Assembly (NCBI GenBank): GCA_002370555.1
Contig: AP014718.1
Location: 1,922,001-1,986,000 of the forward strand
Source: Arthrobacter sp. Hiyo4
GTDB lineage: Bacteria > Actinomycetota > Actinomycetes > Actinomycetales > Micrococcaceae
Direction: 5' to 3'
Length of the DNA stretch: 64,000 bases
Both the position numbers and the translations under genes were made by a program. Shown here in pieces: positions 1 through 10,835 of this stretch; positions within the stretch are counted from its first letter, which is position 1; each line of letters begins with the position of its first letter. The notes beneath the pieces were generated by a model. That model was given only the letters and a program-made list of their open reading frames with translations, was not told the DNA's origin and made no database searches.

Positions 1-675
1 ACACTTCGACGGTCCGGTAGACGGCATAGTCTTCGCCTTCACCATCGCCGGCGGCTTCGCCTTCACCGAAAACATCCTCTACTTCGGCCGGGCCATCGCC
101 GAATCCGCCAACCGGGAACGGATCTGGCCCAGATCTTCCTCCTCCGCGGCGTGATGTCACCCTTCGCCCATGCCATCTTCACGGGAACCACCGGCCTCAT
201 CATGGGTTTCGCCGCCCACCGCCGGCACCCCGGTGCCTCGGCGCTGGCCTTTGTCATCGGACTGATCCCGGCGATGCTGCTGCATAACCGGTGGAACAGC
301 ATGGGCGCGGGGTTCCTGGCGGAATACATCCTGATCCAGGTGCCCATCTTTTTGCTGGCCGTTGTGGGCATCATCCTCCTCCGCGTCGCGGAAAACCGGC
401 TCACCCGCCAACGGCTGATGGAATACTCCGCGGCCGGCTGGTTCAGCCCCGCCGAGGTGGAACTGCTGGCCACCCCGCGCGGCCGGCGGACCGCCCTGCA
501 GTGGGCGGCAGGCTACCACCGCCGCCCGCAGATGAAGGCGTTCCTGCACGCTGCCACCCAGCTTGCCTTCATCCGGCAGCGCATCCTCAGCGGCCGCGAC
601 GTCCGGCTTCACCAGATGGACGAGCAACAGCAGCTGCAACGGATTCTGTCCCTGCGCGCCGCCGTCGCGGGCTGA
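1..675 (+). CDS. PrsW-family intramembrane metalloprotease, 3' part
   Basis: The 5' end lies outside the window. The opening residues (frame from base 2) contain DGIVFAFTIAGGF and TENILYF, and the next segment has GVMSPFAHAIFTGTTG. This Glu-Asn-Tyr then His-Thr arrangement inside hydrophobic segments is typical of the PrsW/CAAX-like intramembrane protease fold. The reading frame changes at about 121-135, where losing one base explains the jump to the frame that runs to the TGA at 673-675. The C-terminal roughly 80 residues are hydrophilic and probably cytoplasmic. In Bacillus PrsW performs site-1 cleavage of an anti-sigma factor; no anti-sigma gene is visible here, so the substrate is unknown. 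Family assignment is fairly secure, role is not. Confidence 0.75.
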   Translation, partial: TLRRSGRRHSLRLHHRRRLRLHRKHPLLRPGHRRIRQPGTDLAQIFLLRGVMSPFAHAIFTGTTGLIMGFAAHRRHPGASALAFVIGLIPAMLLHNRWNSMGAGFLAEYILIQVPIFLLAVVGIILLRVAENRLTRQRLMEYSAAGWFSPAEVELLATPRGRRTALQWAAGYHRRPQMKAFLHAATQLAFIRQRILSGRDVRLHQMDEQQQLQRILSLRAAVAG

Positions 676-1016
676 CTCGGGCGCCGTTCGGTTCCTCCGG
701 CTGGGTTCCCGGAGGCCTCCTGCAAAGCCGTCGTTGACGGTGCCTCATCAAGGACTTGGCCGAAGTTCGCCGCATCGTGGGCGAACCGGCCCAGGAAGCG
801 CCCGGAAACTCCGTCGAGCGTGGGCAGCAGCCCTGGCCTGGCCGACCCGCCATAGATAACCGGCGGGTTTCCCAACGCATGGCCTGCCGCGTGCGAATGG
901 GCGGCCAGCAGCGTCCGGAGTGAACGCACGACGGCGGCGACGTAGCCTGCGTCGGCGGGCTCCGCTGTGCCAATGGCCCAGACCGGCTCGCAGGCGATCA
1001 TGAGCCGGGAGGCCAA
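676..1016 (-). pseudogene. Triosephosphate-isomerase-like fragment (C-terminal part)
   Basis: Read on the minus strand, the segment contains ACEPVWAIGTAEPA, carrying the catalytic-Glu loop of triosephosphate isomerase, then VIYGGSARPGLLPTL (phosphate-binding loop) and a tail LGRFAHDAANFGQVLDEA. Only the last 100 or so residues exist: TPI similarity stops at about 1005-1016 and IS21 istA sequence begins at about 1020 on the other strand. The wording EPVWAIGTAEPA looks more like the actinobacterial TPI paralogues used for other sugar phosphates than the glycolytic enzyme, but this is an impression. The true stop codon is not clear; the reading frame stays open into the convergent PrsW gene, perhaps because of a further base loss. 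Either a real truncation or an assembly join. Confidence 0.6.
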
Positions 1017-1017
1017 A

Positions 1018-1777
1018 GCGGCCTGGGTCATCGCCGGCCTCCGGCACGAGCAGTTTACGTCGCTGGCGCAGCTGCGCCTGCGGATCCGGGAACAGATCGA
1101 TGCCTATAACCGGGAGCCGTTCCAGAAACGTGACGGGTCACGCCTCAGTGTGTTCACCGCGGAGGAGAAGCCGTTGTTGCAGGCGCTGCCGGCGGCCCCA
1201 TTCGAGATCAGTACGTGGGTCTATAAACGCAAGGTGAACGCCAACGCTCACGTGGTTTGGGCGAAGAACTTCTATTCCGTCCCTTTCAGCCATATCGGCG
1301 CCCTCGTTGACTTGCGCGTGACGGAGACGATGCTGGAGGTTTACCGGCGTGACGAGCGCCTGACCAGCCATTTGCTGCTGCCGGCCACGGCCAGCAACCA
1401 GTATCGGACGAACGAGGCGGACCTGCCCGAGGGCGCAGCTTCCAGGCCTGGGACCGGGCCGGATCGAGGAGTGGGCGGCGCGGGTCGGACTTGCGACGGC
1501 GGCAGTGACAGCCAAGATCTTCGAGACCGTGTTCATCGATGAGGCCGGCTTCGACGCGGCGCTGGCGGTGCTGAAACTGTCGCGCCGATTCTCCCCGGCA
1601 CGCCTCGAAGCGGCCTGCGCGCTGGCGCTGCGGGGCCCGATCCGCTCACCCCGCTATGCGCACCTGCGGCCGATCCTCGACACCGGACAGGACAAAACCG
1701 GACACACCCCCGAGCCCGAGCCGGATGATGGCGGTCATGTTCGCGGCGGCGCCTACTACGCCGGAGGCACCCGATGA
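1018..1777 (+). pseudogene. istA: IS21 transposase IstA, C-terminal part, frameshifted
   Basis: The recognisable part starts near WVIAGLRHEQFTSLAQLR and continues through a Mu-transposase-like C-terminal domain (RLSVFTAEEKPLLQALP, NFYSVPFSHIGALVDLRV, LTSHLLLP). The N-terminal helix-turn-helix and most of the DDE catalytic core are missing. The frame moves twice between about 1430 and 1462: LPEG, then RSFQAWDRA in a second frame, then IEEWAARVG in a third. Each step equals the loss of one base. It ends with TGA at 1775-1777 overlapping the istB start. The 5' loss makes it inactive whatever the sequence quality. Confidence 0.8.
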
Positions 1778-2524
1778 GCGTCCTGGATGGGGAGACCAAA
1801 CGCAAGCTCCGCGAGATGAACGCCGGCGAGCTGGTGGAGGCCATCGACCTCCAAGACGACACCCTCAGCATCAGTTTGTCGTTCGAGGAACGGGTCCGCC
1901 TGGTCGTCGACGACGCCTACTCCACCTTCATGCACTCGAAAGTGGACGGGCTGATCCGACGGGCGGGGCTTCGTTACCCCAACGCGGACCTGCGGCGCAT
2001 CGACCTGCTCGACGAGCGCGGCCTCAACCGGCAGCTCCTGACCCAACTCGGGACCTGCTTGTTCGTCACTCGGCAGCAGAACGTCGTCTTCCAGGGGTTC
2101 ACCGGGTCGGGGAAGTCGTATCTGGGCTGCGCGATCGCGAAACGCGCCTGCGAACATCGGATCCGCGCCCTTATTATGTTCGGATGCCCGACCTCGAAGA
2201 GGCCTGGGTCGCAGCTCAAGACACCCCGGAGGCGCCGGCAAGTTCCTCCGGAAATACGCTGCCTTCACCCTGCTCGTCATCGACGAGTGGTTACTTGATC
2301 GGCCGACGGAATCGATGCGGACGATGTTGCTGGAGTTGATGGAGCGCCGTTACGGCGAGACATCGACGGTGTTCTGCACCCAGTATCAGCAGAAGGACTG
2401 GCATCACCGCCTCGGCGCCGGCGTCCACGCCGACGCCATCATGGACCGCATCATCCACAACACCACCTGGGTCGACACCGGCACCTACAACATGAGGGAG
2501 CAGACCGCCCTGGCCAGCGCCTAA
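1774..2524 (+). CDS. istB: IS21 ATPase helper protein IstB (frameshifted in this sequence)
   Basis: IstB is the AAA+ ATPase that helps IstA choose the target and assemble the strand-transfer complex. Visible here are the Walker A segment GFTGSGKSYLG, a Walker B segment LLVIDEWLL and the typical ending SALES-like region DTGTYNMREQTALASA. The start ATG at 1774 overlaps the istA stop. The protein is split over three frames, with breaks at about 2165-2200 and 2230-2250; both are explained by loss of one base. Restored length is about 250 residues, normal for the family. Transcription probably ends at the hairpin 2536-2572. Confidence 0.82.
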
Positions 2525-2535
2525 CGATGAGGTCG

Positions 2536-2572
2536 AGGGCCAGTGGCTTCCAGGCACACCACCACTGGCCCT
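2536..2572. terminator. Hairpin after istB
   Basis: Perfect inverted repeat with 11-bp arms AGGGCCAGTGG / CCACTGGCCCT and a 15-nt loop, 11 nt after the istB stop. There is no clear T-run, as is common in actinobacteria. Confidence 0.5.
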
Positions 2573-2585
2573 CTTCCGCACGATC

Positions 2586-2620
2586 GGTGGCTCTGAAGCG
2601 CAAGATTGGGTGGCTCTCAA
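2586..2620. repeat. IS21 terminal direct repeats
   Basis: Two 12-bp copies, GGTGGCTCTGAA and GGTGGCTCTCAA, 23 bp apart start to start. IS21-family elements carry such repeated transposase-binding sites just inside their ends. The matching left-end sites are not in this window because the element is truncated. Confidence 0.55.
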
Positions 2621-2879
2621 GGCATCAAGTACTCAGAGTGGGGACAAGGACGTTTCGGCCAGGCGGAGGGTTACCGATTTTCTCGGCCTGACAGACAGCC
2701 CTCGCGCCCAGGCAAAGATAATTGAGAATTCGCCCCCGACTGGACGCGTCGGCGTCGTTGATCTGCGCGCCCTTGGCGTCTGTACCCGGAAACTGCAACA
2801 GTGCTACGGTGATGGGCCAATTCTCAGCGATGCTTCACTCCTGCCAAGATCACATCCTGGCGGTGTCCTCCCCAAGTGA

Positions 2880-2927
2880 GTAGCAGTAAGTGTCGTTTTG
2901 AGGGATCAAAACGACACTTACTGCTAC
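2880..2927. repeat. Long perfect intergenic palindrome 1 (GNRA loop)
   Basis: Perfect inverted repeat with 22-bp arms beginning GTAGCAGTAAGTGTCG, and a 4-nt loop GGGA, a GNRA tetraloop. It lies between the IS21 end and the 3' end of the GntR regulator gene. As RNA it would form a very stable hairpin on either strand without a U-tail. It resembles the palindromes at 18062-18126 and 41638-41685 in design but not in arm sequence. The rest of the 2621-2943 interval shows no convincing gene; an 89-codon open frame at 2610-2879 has no recognisable features. Confidence 0.85.
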
Positions 2928-2943
2928 CTACATAGGGCCGGGA

Positions 2944-3679
2944 TTAGCTTTCCGGGGCGTCGGCAATGGCCCGGGAACCGACCTTGCGGATGTGGTCCGC
3001 CTGGCTGCGGCTGCTTTGTCGGGATCGCCGGTGGCAACGGCAGCCAGGACTGCCTCGTGTTCCGCGATGGCGTGCTCGGCATCGGTAATGCCAGCGCCAC
3101 CGAAGAGTCGGACCCGTTGGACCTGTCCCCGAGGGCTGAGTAGGCGGCCTCCATAAACTGGTTTCCGGTTGCCGCGCAATCAGCTGGTGGAACCGCTCGT
3201 CCGCCTCGAGGTAGTCCTTGAACTCGGCAAACGACGGTCCCGGGGCGCGGATTTCAGGTTCTCGACGGCCTTCCCGAGCTCGGCCAGGCCATGCTGGTTG
3301 ATGCGTTCACAGGCCAGCCGGGCGTTGACGGGCTCGATTGCCAAGCGCGCCTCCATCAGCTCCGCAAAATCCTCCTGCGTAAAAACGGGAGCCACGCGGT
3401 AGCCTTTCAGAGCCACCCTCCGGACCATTCCGGTGTGCTCAAGCCGAGCAAGGGCCTCGCGGACCGGAGTGGGAGAAACGTCCAGGTCGCGGGCCGTCCC
3501 GTCAATGCTGACGACGGCGCCGGGCGCCAGCCGGCTGTCCTATCCATAAGGGAGGCCAGGAGCTCCGCGTAAACGTGGTCCGCCAGCTCCTCCCGGCTGA
3601 CCGCGCGGCCGGTCCTGCGGGGGCCGGTCCGGTCATCTGTGGTGCTGCCGGCGTGGGGGCCTGTGGACGCGTTTTGCAT
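2944..3679 (-). CDS. GntR-family transcriptional regulator, FCD (FadR) type, frameshifted
   Basis: The N-terminal winged helix shows EELADHVYAELLASLMD and, after a break at about 3540, DVSPTPVREALARLEHTG followed by MVRRVALKGYRVAPV. The C-terminal part has the FCD ligand-binding helices (EDFAELMEARLAIEPVNARLA, AEHAIAEHEAVLAAV, HIRKVGSRAIADA). Breaks are near 3540, 3240, 3130 and 3000; each returns the expected family sequence. ATG at 3677-3679, TAA at 2944-2946, restored length about 245 residues. Such proteins repress catabolic operons and respond to small carboxylic acids; no catabolic partner is adjacent, so the ligand is unknown. Confidence 0.75.
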
Positions 3680-3727
3680 AGTCAGATCCTAGAGGAAGCG
3701 CCGTTCAGCGATCATTTCCCCGGACGT

Positions 3728-3765
3728 AAAGAGCCCCGGCCAGGTGGACCTGGCCGGGGCTCTTT
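3728..3765. terminator. Strong hairpin terminator after nusB
   Basis: Perfect inverted repeat with 17-bp arms (AAAGAGCCCCGGCCAGG) and loop TGGA. On the minus strand it follows the nusB stop by about 40 nt and ends in TTT, so it should end the long aro-efp-nusB transcript before the gntR gene. Confidence 0.85.
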
Positions 3766-3806
3766 ATGGCGCCGTGCGCGGGCTCTTGGGCCCGCGGCGT
3801 AGCGGC

Positions 3807-4217
3807 TCAGGCCAAGAGGGAGGGCTTCAGCTGCTGCAGCCGGCCGAGGAGGCCGTTAATGAACGACGGCGATTCATCCGTTGAGAGCGTCTTGGACAGT
3901 GCCACTGCCTCGCTGACCGCGACACCGTCGGGAACGTCGTCGTTGTACAGCAGTTCCCACGTGCCGATCCGCAGGATGATGCGGTCCACCGAAGGCATGC
4001 GTTCCAGGGTCCAGCCCTGGGAATAGGTCTCGAGGAATTCGTCGATGGCGGTCTGCTGTGAGACGACGCCTTCCACGATTTCCAAGGTGTACGGGTTCAC
4101 GATCTGGTCTGTCAGTTCGCGCCGGGACCTGAGTACATCGAAAGCCGAAACCGAGCGCTGCTCAGCTTCGAAGAGGACATCCAGTGCCCTGTTTCGGGCC
4201 TTACCGCGTGCGCTCAC
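3807..4217 (-). CDS. nusB: Transcription antitermination factor NusB
   Basis: Intact 136-residue protein with the all-helical NusB fold. Recognisable parts are the N-terminal SARGKARNRALDVLFEAEQR, the central YSQGWTLERMPSVDRIILR and the end ESPSFINGLLGRL, all typical. NusB with NusE (ribosomal protein S10) binds boxA RNA and supports rRNA antitermination. The start is GTG at 4215-4217, overlapping the efp stop by one base (TAGTG), so translation is probably coupled. It is the last gene of the minus-strand unit and is followed by the hairpin at 3728-3765. Confidence 0.95.
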   Translation of the reverse strand: MSARGKARNRALDVLFEAEQRSVSAFDVLRSRRELTDQIVNPYTLEIVEGVVSQQTAIDEFLETYSQGWTLERMPSVDRIILRIGTWELLYNDDVPDGVAVSEAVALSKTLSTDESPSFINGLLGRLQQLKPSLLA

Positions 4218-4780
4218 TACTCGCTGACCCGGCCGAGGTAGCTGCCGTCGCGGGTGTCGACCTTGACCTTGGTGTTGTTCTCAACGAACAAAGGCACCTG
4301 GATCTCATAGCCGGTTTCCAGGGTTGCGGGCTTCGTGCCAGCGGAGGAGCGGTCGCCCTGCAGGCCAGGCTCGGTGTAGGTGATCTCCAAAACAACGCTC
4401 GGCGGAAGTTCGATGTACAGCGGGTTGCCTTCGTGGATGGCGATGTTCACCATCTGGTTCTCCAGCATGAAATTCGTGGCGTCACCAACAGTGGCGCCGG
4501 AGACGGTGAGCTGGTCGAAGTCCGAAGTGTCCATAAACACAAAGTCGGCACCGTCCTGGTACAGGTACTGGTAGTCCCGGCGGTCAACCGTGGCGGTCTC
4601 GATCTTAAGGCCGGCGTTGAACGTCTTGTCTACAACTTTGCCGGACATCACGTTCCGCATCTTGGTCCGCACAAACGCGCCGCCCTTGCCGGGCTTTACG
4701 TGCTGGAATTCAATGATATTCCAGAGCTGGCCCTCGAGCTTCAGGACCGTTCCGTTCTTGATGTCGTTAGTGGTTGCCAC
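4217..4780 (-). CDS. efp: Translation elongation factor P
   Basis: Intact 187-residue protein with three beta-barrel domains. It begins [15 protein letters not shown]; the tip loop of domain I reads KPGKGGAF, with the conserved lysine at residue 32. The C-terminal domain includes [19 protein letters not shown] and [13 protein letters not shown] relieves ribosome stalling at consecutive prolines. None of the known EF-P lysine-modifying genes (epmA, ymfI, earP types) is in the window, consistent with reports that actinobacterial EF-P works unmodified with a PGKG-type loop. The 177 bp upstream (4781-4957) hold no gene. Confidence 0.96.
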   Translation of the reverse strand: MATTNDIKNGTVLKLEGQLWNIIEFQHVKPGKGGAFVRTKMRNVMSGKVVDKTFNAGLKIETATVDRRDYQYLYQDGADFVFMDTSDFDQLTVSGATVGDATNFMLENQMVNIAIHEGNPLYIELPPSVVLEITYTEPGLQGDRSSAGTKPATLETGYEIQVPLFVENNTKVKVDTRDGSYLGRVSE

Positions 4781-4827
4781 TGGTATCCTCTGGTTTCTAT
4801 CTGTCTGGTCAGTTGTCAGACGTTCTA

Positions 4828-6557
<1,730 letters not shown>

Positions 6558-6561
<4 letters not shown>

Positions 6562-7125
6562 TTTTCAACTTCCTGTTTGGCGGCCGCGTAGTCACGCAGC
6601 GCAACTTCGAGCCGGTGTCCCAGCTCGCTGACCGAGCCCTGGCGGACATCCACCACAAGGTTGGCCAGCCGTTCGTAAACGGGTTTCCTGGTAATAAACA
6701 GAGCGGACCATCGGGCCATGGCATCGCCGGCGAGCAGCGGCCGGCCGAGTTCCGGGCGATGCGGCCGGCCACGGTTTCCTCATCACATTCGAGGTACACC
6801 ACGGTGCACCGGCCCAGGAGCTGCTGCGTGCCGGAATCCAGCACGGCGCCGCCGCCCAGGGAAATCACGCTGGCCGCGCCTTCTGCATGCTCCACCGCGC
6901 TGGCAACTGTCCGGCCTCGATCTCCCGGAACGCGTGCTCGCCGCGGCCGGCAAAAATTGAGGCGATGCTGCCATGGGCGTCCACGATCAGGCTGTCCGTG
7001 TCGACGAAGGGCACGTCCAGCAGCTTGGCCAGCTCGTGGCCGATCGCGGACTTTCCCACCGCCATGGGTCCGATGAGGACAATGGGCCGGTTGCCAGGTA
7101 CACCGGCCTTACGGCTCCCGGGCAC
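6558..7125 (-). CDS. aroK: Shikimate kinase, frameshifted
   Basis: Phosphorylates shikimate at O3. The Walker A loop reads GPMAVGKSAIGHELA; the shikimate-binding DTDS (FVDTDSLI) and the VISLGGGAVL segment follow. A break at about 6890 separates FREIEAGQL from AVEHAEGAASVIS, and a second at about 6740 separates GRIARNSAGR from the frame that ends LRDYAAAKQEVEN. GTG start at 7125, overlapping the aroC stop by one base (TAGTG). TGA at 6558-6560. About 188 residues after restoration. Confidence 0.92.
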
Positions 7126-8323
7126 TAGTGGCCGATCGAGTCCAGGGATGCCGGAATGTTGTCCAGGTAACCCTTGATGTTGCGGGCGGTCTCCGCCACG
7201 GAGTCACCGCCGAACTTTTCGGTGACGGCTTCCGCCAGAACCAGGGCGACCATCGCCTCGGCCACCACGCCGGCAGCCGGCACGGCACAGACGTCGGAGC
7301 GCTGGTGGTGCGCCTTGGCAGGCTCCCCCGTGCTCACGTCAACCGTGCGAAGGGCGCGAGGCACCGTGGCGATGGGCTTCATGGCGGCCCGCACGCGCAG
7401 AACGTCGCCGATGCTCATGCCGCCCTCGATGCCGCCGGCCGGTTGCTGGTCCGGATGATCTTGCCGTCCGCGTCCTTGACGATTTCGTCGTGGGCAGCGG
7501 AGCCGCGGCGCGCAGCTGTCAGGAAACCGTCGCCGACTTCCACGCCCTTGATGGCCTGGATCCCCATCAGGGCGGCGGCGAGGCGCGAATCAAGCCTGCG
7601 GTCCCAGTGGACATAACTGCCCAGTCCCGGCGGCAGTCCGTACGCGAGGACCTCCACCACACCGCCCAGGGTTTCGCCTTCCTTGTGGGCGGCGTCAACT
7701 TCGGCCACCATGGCGTCTGAGGTCTCGCGGTCAAAACAGCGCAAAGGATCGGCGTCGAGCGCAATCACGTTGGCCGGAACGGGCAGCGGACGGCCCTCGG
7801 GCACGGTCACACTGGCGATGGAGACGGTGTGGCTGACCAGTTCGATGCCGAGCGCCTTGAGGAACTGGGACGCAACAGTGCCCATGGCAACCCGCGTGGC
7901 GGTCTCCCGGGCGCTGGCGCGTTCCAGGACGGGCCGGGCCTCGGTGAACCCGTACTTCTGCATCCCGGTGAAGTCTGCGTGGCCCGGACGGGGCCGGGTC
8001 AGCGGTGCGTTGCGGGCCTGGTCCGCCAGGATCTCCGGATCCACCGGATCGGCAGCCATGATCTGCTCCCACTTGGGCCATTCGGTGTTGGCGACCTGGA
8101 CAGCCACCGGACCGCCCTGGGTCAGGCCGTGGCGGACGCCGCCGAGAATGGTCACGACGTCCTGCTCGAACTTCATCCGGGCGCCCCGGCCGTAGCCAAG
8201 GCGGCGGCGTGCCAATGAATCGGCGATCTGCCCGCTGGTGAGTTCAACACCGGCGGGGACGCCTTCAATAATTCCCATCAGGGCCGGACCATGGGATTCA
8301 CCGGCAGTCAACCAACGCAACAT
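7125..8323 (-). CDS. aroC: Chorismate synthase, frameshifted once
   Basis: Catalyses the last shikimate-pathway step, EPSP to chorismate, with reduced FMN. The start [15 protein letters not shown] has the family signature [27 protein letters not shown] and the second-domain segments [10 protein letters not shown] and [11 protein letters not shown] are present. The single break is at about 7440: the sequence shows an R-P-A reading where the family needs R-A-G-G-I-E, explained by one G missing from a GGG run. ATG at 8321-8323, about 8 nt after an AGGA-type ribosome site; an alternative in-frame ATG at 8332 is possible. Stop TAG at 7125-7127. About 400 residues. Confidence 0.94.
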
Positions 8324-8349
8324 AATTTCCATCCTGCCACGTATGGCGG

Positions 8350-9209
8350 TCAGAACGCCCGTCGGGGAAGGCCGACTGAGTCGCACATCACATCTATGAC
8401 AGACGCATTAACGTCGTCACCGCGGCCGGTGAACAGGCGTACCTGTTCCACCGCCTGGTACAACAACATTTCGAGTCCGGGCACCACCGCACCGCCGCCG
8501 GACTGCCACGCAGACGCAATCTGGCTGGGCCACGGATCATAGGCCACGTCCAGGAGGACACCGGGTGTTCCGGTTCCCAACGCGGCGATCTCCGCCGCCA
8601 GCCCGTCCGCTGCGCGCGGCGGGAGCGTGGAAATTACGACGTCGGCACTTGCGGCCGGAACGGCGGCTTCGGTCAGCGGCCGCACCACGATGGAAAGGCC
8701 TACTCCGGCCGCGGCGGCGCGTGCTTCGTCGGCCCGGGTGATATCCCGGACGAACACCTGGGCGTGCTGCGTGCCCAGATCCTTCAGCGCGGCCACTGCG
8801 GCTGCGGCTGTACCGCCCCGCCCAGCACCACGGCGGCGGGGCTGGCCGCCACTCCGGCGTTCATGACAGCGTTGACGATGCCGGCGACGTCGGTGTTGTA
8901 GCCGATGCGCCTGACGGAGCCGTGGTCTTCCTCGAAGGCGACGGTGTTGACCACGCCCAGTGTCCGTGCCACGCCGCGGACTTCGTCCACTTCGGCAAAC
9001 ATGCCTGATTTCAGGGGCATGGTGACTGAGAGTCCTCGCCAGCCCTGCTGGGTCCTGACCTGTTCCATAAAGTCCGGTAGCGCCTGCTCGGTCAGGTCCA
9101 GGGCCGTGTAGCCGATGTCCATCCCGAGTTTGCCGTATGCCGCAAGGTGGAGGGCTGGGGACTTGGAGTGGCTGATCGGATGGCCCAGGACGGCGGCCCG
9201 AAGACTCAT
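8350..9209 (-). CDS. aroE: Shikimate dehydrogenase, frameshifted once
   Basis: Reduces 3-dehydroshikimate to shikimate with NADPH. The N-terminal substrate domain shows [17 protein letters not shown] and [12 protein letters not shown] (the catalytic Lys lies in the MPLK motif); the nucleotide-binding domain has VVLGGA then, after a break at about 8810, [15 protein letters not shown]. The C-terminus has [12 protein letters not shown] and [17 protein letters not shown] at 9207-9209 overlaps the mltG TGA (ATGA); TGA at 8350-8352, 26 nt before aroC. About 287 residues. Confidence 0.93.
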
Positions 9210-10835
9210 GCGCAGCGGCCCACGTTGGCCTGGCACCAGGTGTTGTACTGGTTGACGTAGACGTTGTGCTCGTCGAGCGTCTTGGAGAACTTTGTCTCCT
9301 TTGTGTCCAGGTTGATGGTTACCCAGTACAGGTAGTCGTTGGTTTTGGGCTTCGCCGCCGCGTCGATAGCGGTCTTGCCCGGGGAGCCGATGGGGCCGGC
9401 GGCAGGCCGGGTTGGCGTAGGTGTTGTAGACGTTGGACTTGTCCTGGCGCTCTTCATCGGTGAAGTTGAAGCTCTTGGTGCCCAGCCCGTACGTCACGGC
9501 CGAATCCACCTGCAGGTAGCCGTAGGTCTGGTCATTCGGCTTGAGCCGGTTGTAGATGGCACCGGCAACATCACCGTACTCAGCCTGTCCGCCCTCAGCC
9601 TGCACAATGCTCGCCACAATCACGGCTTCGTACTGCTTCGCCGGATCGGAGATGCCCTGTGCCACCAGTTCGTCGGTGGTTCCCTTGACCAGCGATTGGA
9701 GGATCTCCTTCGCCGGTGTGCCGAGCGGGAAGCGGTACTCCCCGGAGCGAGGAAGCCCTCAAGGTTTTTGGCGTTGGCCGGAAGGCCGAACTGCGAGGGA
9801 GCGTCGCTGAGTTCCTTCAGTTGCTGCAGCGACACACCGGAGCCCTCGGAGATGGCCTGCAGCGACTCGCCGATCCTGAGACCGGCATTCAGGGCGAAGT
9901 AGATGACCTTGCTCTTGTCGGTGCCAAGCAGGATGCTGACGGCGTCGGAGTTCTTCATCTCCATTTTGAATGTGTATTCGCCCGGCGACAGCGTTCCGCC
10001 GGAAGAAGCAAAGGCCTGCAGGAAAGTGTCAGCGTTGGCAACAACTTTCCCGCTCTCGAGTTTGGTGGCCACGGAGCGGGTACCTTCACCGGGCTGGACC
10101 GAAACTATGACTTCGCCCGTGCCGGGGCCGGGATAGTCGGCCGCCTTATCGTTTCCCAGCAGGGGCTTCAGGAACTGCGCGCCCACGGCGATCGCTGCCA
10201 CGAAGACCACAAGGGTCAGGAACAGCGCCAGGAGGCGGCGCCGGCGCCGCACCTTCTTGGAGGGTTTTGCCATTACGGAACCCGTCGCCGCGCCGGCGAA
10301 CAGGTTGGTGTCGGGGTGATGATCATCAGGGTGGTGGTCATCGGCTTGGTGATCATCATGGTGGCCTGCATAGTTGTGTTCTTCGTCCGGATGGTGGTGC
10401 CCGGCGTTGTGGAGCGCTTCGTCAGGGTAGTGGTGCCCGGCGTCGTGCGTTTCATAAAAGTGCTGGTCTTCGGGGTGGTATTCCGGAACCTGGGCTTCGC
10501 CGGCTGGTGGTCGGCGGCCGGACCGGCGTCCTGGATGGAAGGCGGCGTTTCCGGGGCTGTGGGGACAACCGGCTGCGGCTCCGGATCCGGTTCAGGCGCC
10601 TGAACCGGTTCGGCCGCCTGGAGCGGAACGGGGGCAGGAGCCGGAGCGGGCGCAGCTTCGGGAACAGGAGCCGTGGCCGGTGCGGGCGCATCCTGCCCGT
10701 TTCGTAGGCCTGCTCGGGAACCAAATCGCTGCTTCCCGTGTGCTTCTCCAGTGCGCGGAGCTCTTTTCGGGTCAGCGGCCTGGCGCCATCATTGCTCGTG
10801 GCGCCTGAGGCGTCGTCGTTATTGGACGGGCTCAC
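9206..10835 (-). CDS. mltG: Endolytic murein transglycosylase MltG with a Pro/Ala and His/Asp-rich N-terminal extension, frameshifted
   Basis: MltG cuts nascent peptidoglycan and sets glycan length. The core begins near MAKPSKKVRRRRRLLALFL (10273), with a single membrane helix, a LysM-like region, and the YceG catalytic part: ASIVQAEGGQAEYGDVAGAIYNRL carries the catalytic Glu, and YGLGTKSF, SPGKTAIDAA follow. The frame is open upstream of 10273 and joins, after breaks near 10480 and 10690, to a GTG at 10835, so the protein has about 190 extra cytoplasmic residues: a charged start, a Pro/Ala stretch, then a His/Asp-rich stretch (10280-10450). Other breaks at about 9735 and 9405. The start at 10835 overlaps the ruvX 3' end by 17 nt. 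Confidence 0.88.

Larger units (their letters stand above)
1017..2620 (+). mobile_element. IS21-family insertion sequence, 5'-truncated copy
   Basis: The element holds the C-terminal part of istA followed by a complete-length istB, with ATGA start/stop overlap at 1774-1777, the classical IS21 arrangement. Downstream of istB there is a perfect 11-bp-arm hairpin (2536-2572) and two direct copies of GGTGGCTCT-AA (2586-2597 and 2609-2620), resembling the multiple terminal repeats bound by IS21 transposases. The left end, the istA promoter and the first half or more of istA are missing, so the copy cannot move by itself. No target duplication can be identified because the left end is absent. The exact right boundary is uncertain. 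Confidence 0.8.

Noticed and set aside
2610..2879. 89-codon plus-strand open frame downstream of istB
   Set aside because: No SD, no similarity I can recognise, and it starts inside the IS terminal repeats.
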